DNA of 64,000 bases from Clostridium_F caseinilyticum (GTDB taxonomy: Bacteria; Bacillota; Clostridia; Clostridiales; Clostridiaceae). Of the stretch, positions 61,553 through 64,000 are shown one piece after another. The stretch lies in assembly GCF_046127645.1 (NCBI RefSeq), contig NZ_CP175919.1, one strand, 5' to 3'. Positions within the stretch are counted from its first letter, which is position 1. Each line of letters starts with the position of its first letter. Under the pieces are notes generated by a model. It saw nothing but the letters and a program-made list of their open reading frames with translations. It ran no database searches and was not told the DNA's origin. Made by a program: the position numbers and the translations under genes.

Positions 61553-61919
61553 AATTTACAGCGTTTAAGTGATTTTATAACCTTAGTTATTAGTTAAAAT
61601 ATTATTAAACAGTGTTTTATTTAAATGATATTAAATATGGGGTATACTATAAAATATAAAGAAATTATTTGGAATGGTTTAGAGAAAAATAAAGCACAGT
61701 TTTAGTTGGTATATTAATTTATCTGAAGCTAAGATAAAGTAGTAGAAAGATTTATATACACGGCAGAATACTTGGTATTTTAGTGCTGAGATGAATGCCC
61801 CATAAATTTATAACATATGCAATGAGCAAAAGGGCTATTCATTTAAGAATTAGTTGTGTCTTGTTCATAAATAAGACTAATAACAGCTAAAGTAATAAGA
61901 ACTTGGGAAGGAGAAAAAA

Positions 61920-62906
61920 ATGAGAGAAACATATGAAAATATTTATTTAGAAGAACTTTCATTACCAAATAGTCCCTTGAAATATTTAAATTTTTATATT
62001 ATTAAGGGAAAAGATAAGTCTATGATTATTGATACAGGGTTTAATTGTGAAGATACAAAAAAACGTATGATGGAAATCTTTGAAGAATTAGATTTAAAGC
62101 CTGAAAATACCATTCTTTTTCTCACACATCTTCATTCAGATCATACGGGACTAGCGGCATACTTTCAAGATATGGGTCTTACTATATATATAAGTAAAAT
62201 AGATGGCGATTTATTAAATGGTAGTACAGAAAAATCCGGTCCTATGTGGAAAGGTACTATTCAAAGAGCAAAGTGGCAGGGATTAGAAGAGGAAGCATTA
62301 GAGATTGAAGACAATCCTGGATATAAATTTAGACCAATGGATTATATAAATTTTAAACCTGCAATTCCCGGGGAATATATTAGAATTGGAGAATACAATT
62401 TTGAAATTATAGATTTAAAGGGTCATACTCCAGGAATGGTTGGTCTTTATGAGAAAAAACATAAAACATTATTTTGTGGAGATCATATTTTGGCAAGGAT
62501 TACTCCTAATATTACATTTTGGGGATTTGAATATGGTGATATGTTAGGAACATATCTTAAAAATTTAAAATGTGTTTATAATATGGATATTGATTATTTG
62601 TTTTCATCTCACAGATTTTTAATAGAGGATCATCGCAGAAGGATCAATGAACTTTGCCTTCACCATAAAGAAAGATTAGATGAAATTAAAGAAGTACTAA
62701 GAAAATTTGGTGCTTGTACCGTAAGAAAAGTAACAAAAGAACTTCATTGGAATATTAAAAGCAAAGGTTGGGATGATTTCCCTAAAAGTCAAAAATGGTT
62801 TGCAGCAGGAGAGGCTCATGCACATTTGGAACATCTTAGAGCTTTAGGTGAAGTGACAATGGAAGACAAAAATGGGATTTTATATTATAAAATACACTTG
62901 ACATAA
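61920..62906 (+). CDS. metallo-beta-lactamase-fold hydrolase with C-terminal winged helix
   Basis: 328 aa. MBL domain with FLTHLHSDHTGLAAYF (HxHxDH), DLKGHTPGMVGLYEKKHKTLFCGDHIL and SSHRFLIEDHRRR. The C-terminal part (about 245-328; LRKFGACTVRKVTKELHW, AGEAHAHLEHLRALGEVTMED) looks like the small winged-helix extension found in LACTB2-like MBL proteins. AAGGAG before the ATG. Isolated gene; substrate unknown (thioesters, nucleic acids or small-molecule esters in the family). Confidence 0.88.
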   Translation: MRETYENIYLEELSLPNSPLKYLNFYIIKGKDKSMIIDTGFNCEDTKKRMMEIFEELDLKPENTILFLTHLHSDHTGLAAYFQDMGLTIYISKIDGDLLNGSTEKSGPMWKGTIQRAKWQGLEEEALEIEDNPGYKFRPMDYINFKPAIPGEYIRIGEYNFEIIDLKGHTPGMVGLYEKKHKTLFCGDHILARITPNITFWGFEYGDMLGTYLKNLKCVYNMDIDYLFSSHRFLIEDHRRRINELCLHHKERLDEIKEVLRKFGACTVRKVTKELHWNIKSKGWDDFPKSQKWFAAGEAHAHLEHLRALGEVTMEDKNGILYYKIHLT

Positions 62907-62956
62907 TCAAATTCACATGATAAACTTTTAAAAAAAAGTTTTAGGAGGAAATAATT

Positions 62957-63013
62957 ATGGGAAAACTATTAGCATTAAAAATTAATGTAGTCTTTAATAG
63001 CCAGTTTAGATAG
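62957..63013 (+). CDS. 18-codon ORF with a perfect RBS, leader peptide or gene stub
   Basis: AGGAGG lies 10 bases before ATG; the peptide is MGKLLALKINVVFNSQFR. Its end runs into the paired segments of the structured leader that follows. It could be a leader peptide, or the start of a lost binding-protein gene expected ahead of the permease. Confidence 0.35.
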   Translation: MGKLLALKINVVFNSQFR

Positions 63014-63101
63014 GGTTTGTATCTTTAAAATTTAACATAGATACAAACCCCACAGTTCATGCATGTTAGTGCAATTGAATGGTTTGTATCTATGCTGGCT
63101 A
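62998..63101 (+). promoter_or_regulatory. leader with mutually exclusive hairpins
   Basis: AGATACAAACCC (63039-63050) can pair with GGGTTTGTATCT (63013-63024) upstream or with GGTTTGTATCT (63081-63091) downstream. TAGCCAG (62998-63004) and CTGGCTA (63095-63101) can close the whole. It is followed by two terminators before the permease gene. No known riboswitch class is recognised. Confidence 0.5.
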
Positions 63102-63130
63102 AGATAAGTTTTTCTATAATATATATAGAA

Positions 63131-63160
63131 AGCCACATAGATAATCTATGTGGCTTTTTC
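63131..63160 (+). terminator. first of two similar terminators
   Basis: AGCCACATAGAT and ATCTATGTGGCT form a perfect 12-bp stem followed by TTTTTC. Confidence 0.9.
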
Positions 63161-63191
63161 GATTTTGGGATATTATTTATTTGTATTTTCT

Positions 63192-63223
63192 AAAAGCCAC
63201 ATGGGTAACATGTGGCTTTTTTG
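63192..63223 (+). terminator. second of two similar terminators
   Basis: AAAAGCCACATG and CATGTGGCTTTTTT. Shares the AGCCACAT stem with the first, 64 bp upstream, suggesting duplication. Confidence 0.9.
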
Positions 63224-63249
63224 TACCTAAAAATAGAGAGGAGAATTTT

Positions 63250-64000
63250 ATGGAAGTAGTATCAAGTATATTAATGCAAAGTTTAATTTTATCAATTATG
63301 GTGATGGGGGTATACATAAGTTATAAAATACTAGATTTCCCCGATATGTCTGCAGATGGAAGCTTTACATTAGGAGCTGCTATAGTTGCTGTATTATTAA
63401 CAAAAGGAGTGTCCCCAATTACTGCTAGCATAGTTGCTTTAATAGGAGGATTAGTGGCAGGATTACTTACAGGAATACTTAATGTAAAAATTAAAATATC
63501 AAATTTACTTTCTGGAATTTTAGTAATGGGAATATTGTACTCATTTAATTTAAGAATTATGGGAAAGGCCAACATTCCAATATTTAGTGAAAAAAATATA
63601 TTTTATGATTTTAATCCCCTGATGATTATGTTGTTTATTGTAATATTAATTAAAATTCTAATTGACTTATTTTTAAAAACAGGATTAGGTTATTTACTAA
63701 AAGGAGTTGGAGATAATTCTCAAATGATTAAGTCTTTGGGTATAGAAGTTGGAAAAATTAAAATACTAGGACTTATGCTATCTAATGGACTTATAGCTTT
63801 TTCAGGGGGAATTATGGCTCAATATCAAGGTTTTACTGATGCTTCTATGGGAATAGGAACTTTGATACTTGGAATAGCTTCAATAATTATTGGAACATCT
63901 ATAATTAAAAGAAAATCATTTATTAAGGAAACTAGCATGGTAATTATGGGGACAATTATTTACCAAGGAACAATATATTTAGCTATGACTTTAGGTCTTA
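63250..64000 (+). CDS. ABC transporter permease (COG4120/BPD_transp_2-like), cut by the window edge
   Basis: At least 250 residues, open to the window end. MGVYISYKILDFPDMSADGS, LGAAIVAVLLTKG, GVGDNSQMIKSLGIEVGKIKILGLMLSN and AFSGGIMAQYQGFTDASMGIG are the hallmarks of the COG4120 permease. That permease works with a COG2984 binding protein and a COG1101 ATPase (tryptophan or other small-substrate importers). GAGAGGAGA before the ATG. The binding-protein gene normally found upstream is absent here; an ATPase gene may follow outside the window. Confidence 0.88.
   Translation, partial: MEVVSSILMQSLILSIMVMGVYISYKILDFPDMSADGSFTLGAAIVAVLLTKGVSPITASIVALIGGLVAGLLTGILNVKIKISNLLSGILVMGILYSFNLRIMGKANIPIFSEKNIFYDFNPLMIMLFIVILIKILIDLFLKTGLGYLLKGVGDNSQMIKSLGIEVGKIKILGLMLSNGLIAFSGGIMAQYQGFTDASMGIGTLILGIASIIIGTSIIKRKSFIKETSMVIMGTIIYQGTIYLAMTLGL

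Noticed and set aside
61720..61800. Minus-strand words FMGHSS-like as an integrase remnant
   Set aside because: Interrupted by stops within a few codons and no other recombinase motif; chance similarity.

Overview
The window is very AT-rich, with dense short intergenic hairpins, AGGAGG-type ribosome binding sites and many TTG/GTG starts. Together with a T-box on serS, flavodiiron/hemerythrin stress genes and clostridial domain families, this points to a chromosomal segment of Clostridium sensu stricto (botulinum/sporogenes-like in flavour; the species cannot be fixed from the sequence alone). I saw no rRNA, tRNA or CRISPR array.

Layout. 1-1562: tandem paralogous lipoproteins, the first cut by the window edge. 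1720-3830: OmpR-type two-component system. 4117-5802: T-box leader and serS. 5942-9401 (minus): PTS-EIIC-like permease with a GlnK/GlnL-like two-component system. 9883-11043: RodA/FtsW-type SEDS protein. 11486-16376: TetR regulator divergent from an FtsX-type ABC exporter. 16554-19599 (minus): two tandem cyclopropane fatty acid synthases. 20129-25801: a five- or six-gene ABC locus combining an FtsX/MacB-like pair, a TauABC-like importer with a cysteine-containing binding protein, and a DUF4418-like membrane protein. 25964-30854: CsaA, AraC regulator, a degenerate ABC-ATPase/LytTR fusion regulator and an ABC exporter pair. 31019-37058: M20 amidohydrolase, VOC protein, a MutS2-like ATPase without Smr domain behind a structured leader, and a DEAD-box helicase. 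37668-40227: rubrerythrin-like protein, MarR plus DHA2-type MFS pump. 40858-45644: MBL hydrolase, CofE-like ligase with divergent LysR, the decayed tail of a Wadjet-type (TIGR02680) ATPase, SanA-like protein. 46204-50290: Crp/Fnr regulator, flavodiiron protein, RIC/ScdA, DUF438-hemerythrin (a nitrosative/oxidative stress group). 50525-54431: tag, gltS and a mosaic of gene fragments, including an IS982 remnant. 54996-58782: cobalamin riboswitch and BtuFCD-type importer with a CGGC-domain protein. 59010-60833: DUF6323/DUF6179-like pair. 61070-64000: a secreted cysteine-rich peptide, an MBL protein, and a COG4120-type ABC permease running off the end.

The most striking non-coding feature is a family of about 130-240 bp double-hairpin repeats with nine or ten copies in both orientations. 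Several sit directly between a leader or promoter and the gene it serves, including between the serS T-box terminator and serS, and on both sides of the cobalamin riboswitch. A second, 78-bp element with terminal inverted repeats occurs twice. Many intergenic regions hold degenerate tandem repeats; in the 20-25 kb ABC locus these repeats include the ribosome binding sites.

Best candidates for undescribed biology are the cysteine-rich ABC locus, the ABC/LytTR fusion with its exporter, the MutS2-like gene with its leader, and the repeat family itself. All functional names come from motif recognition by eye and family knowledge; no database search was possible.
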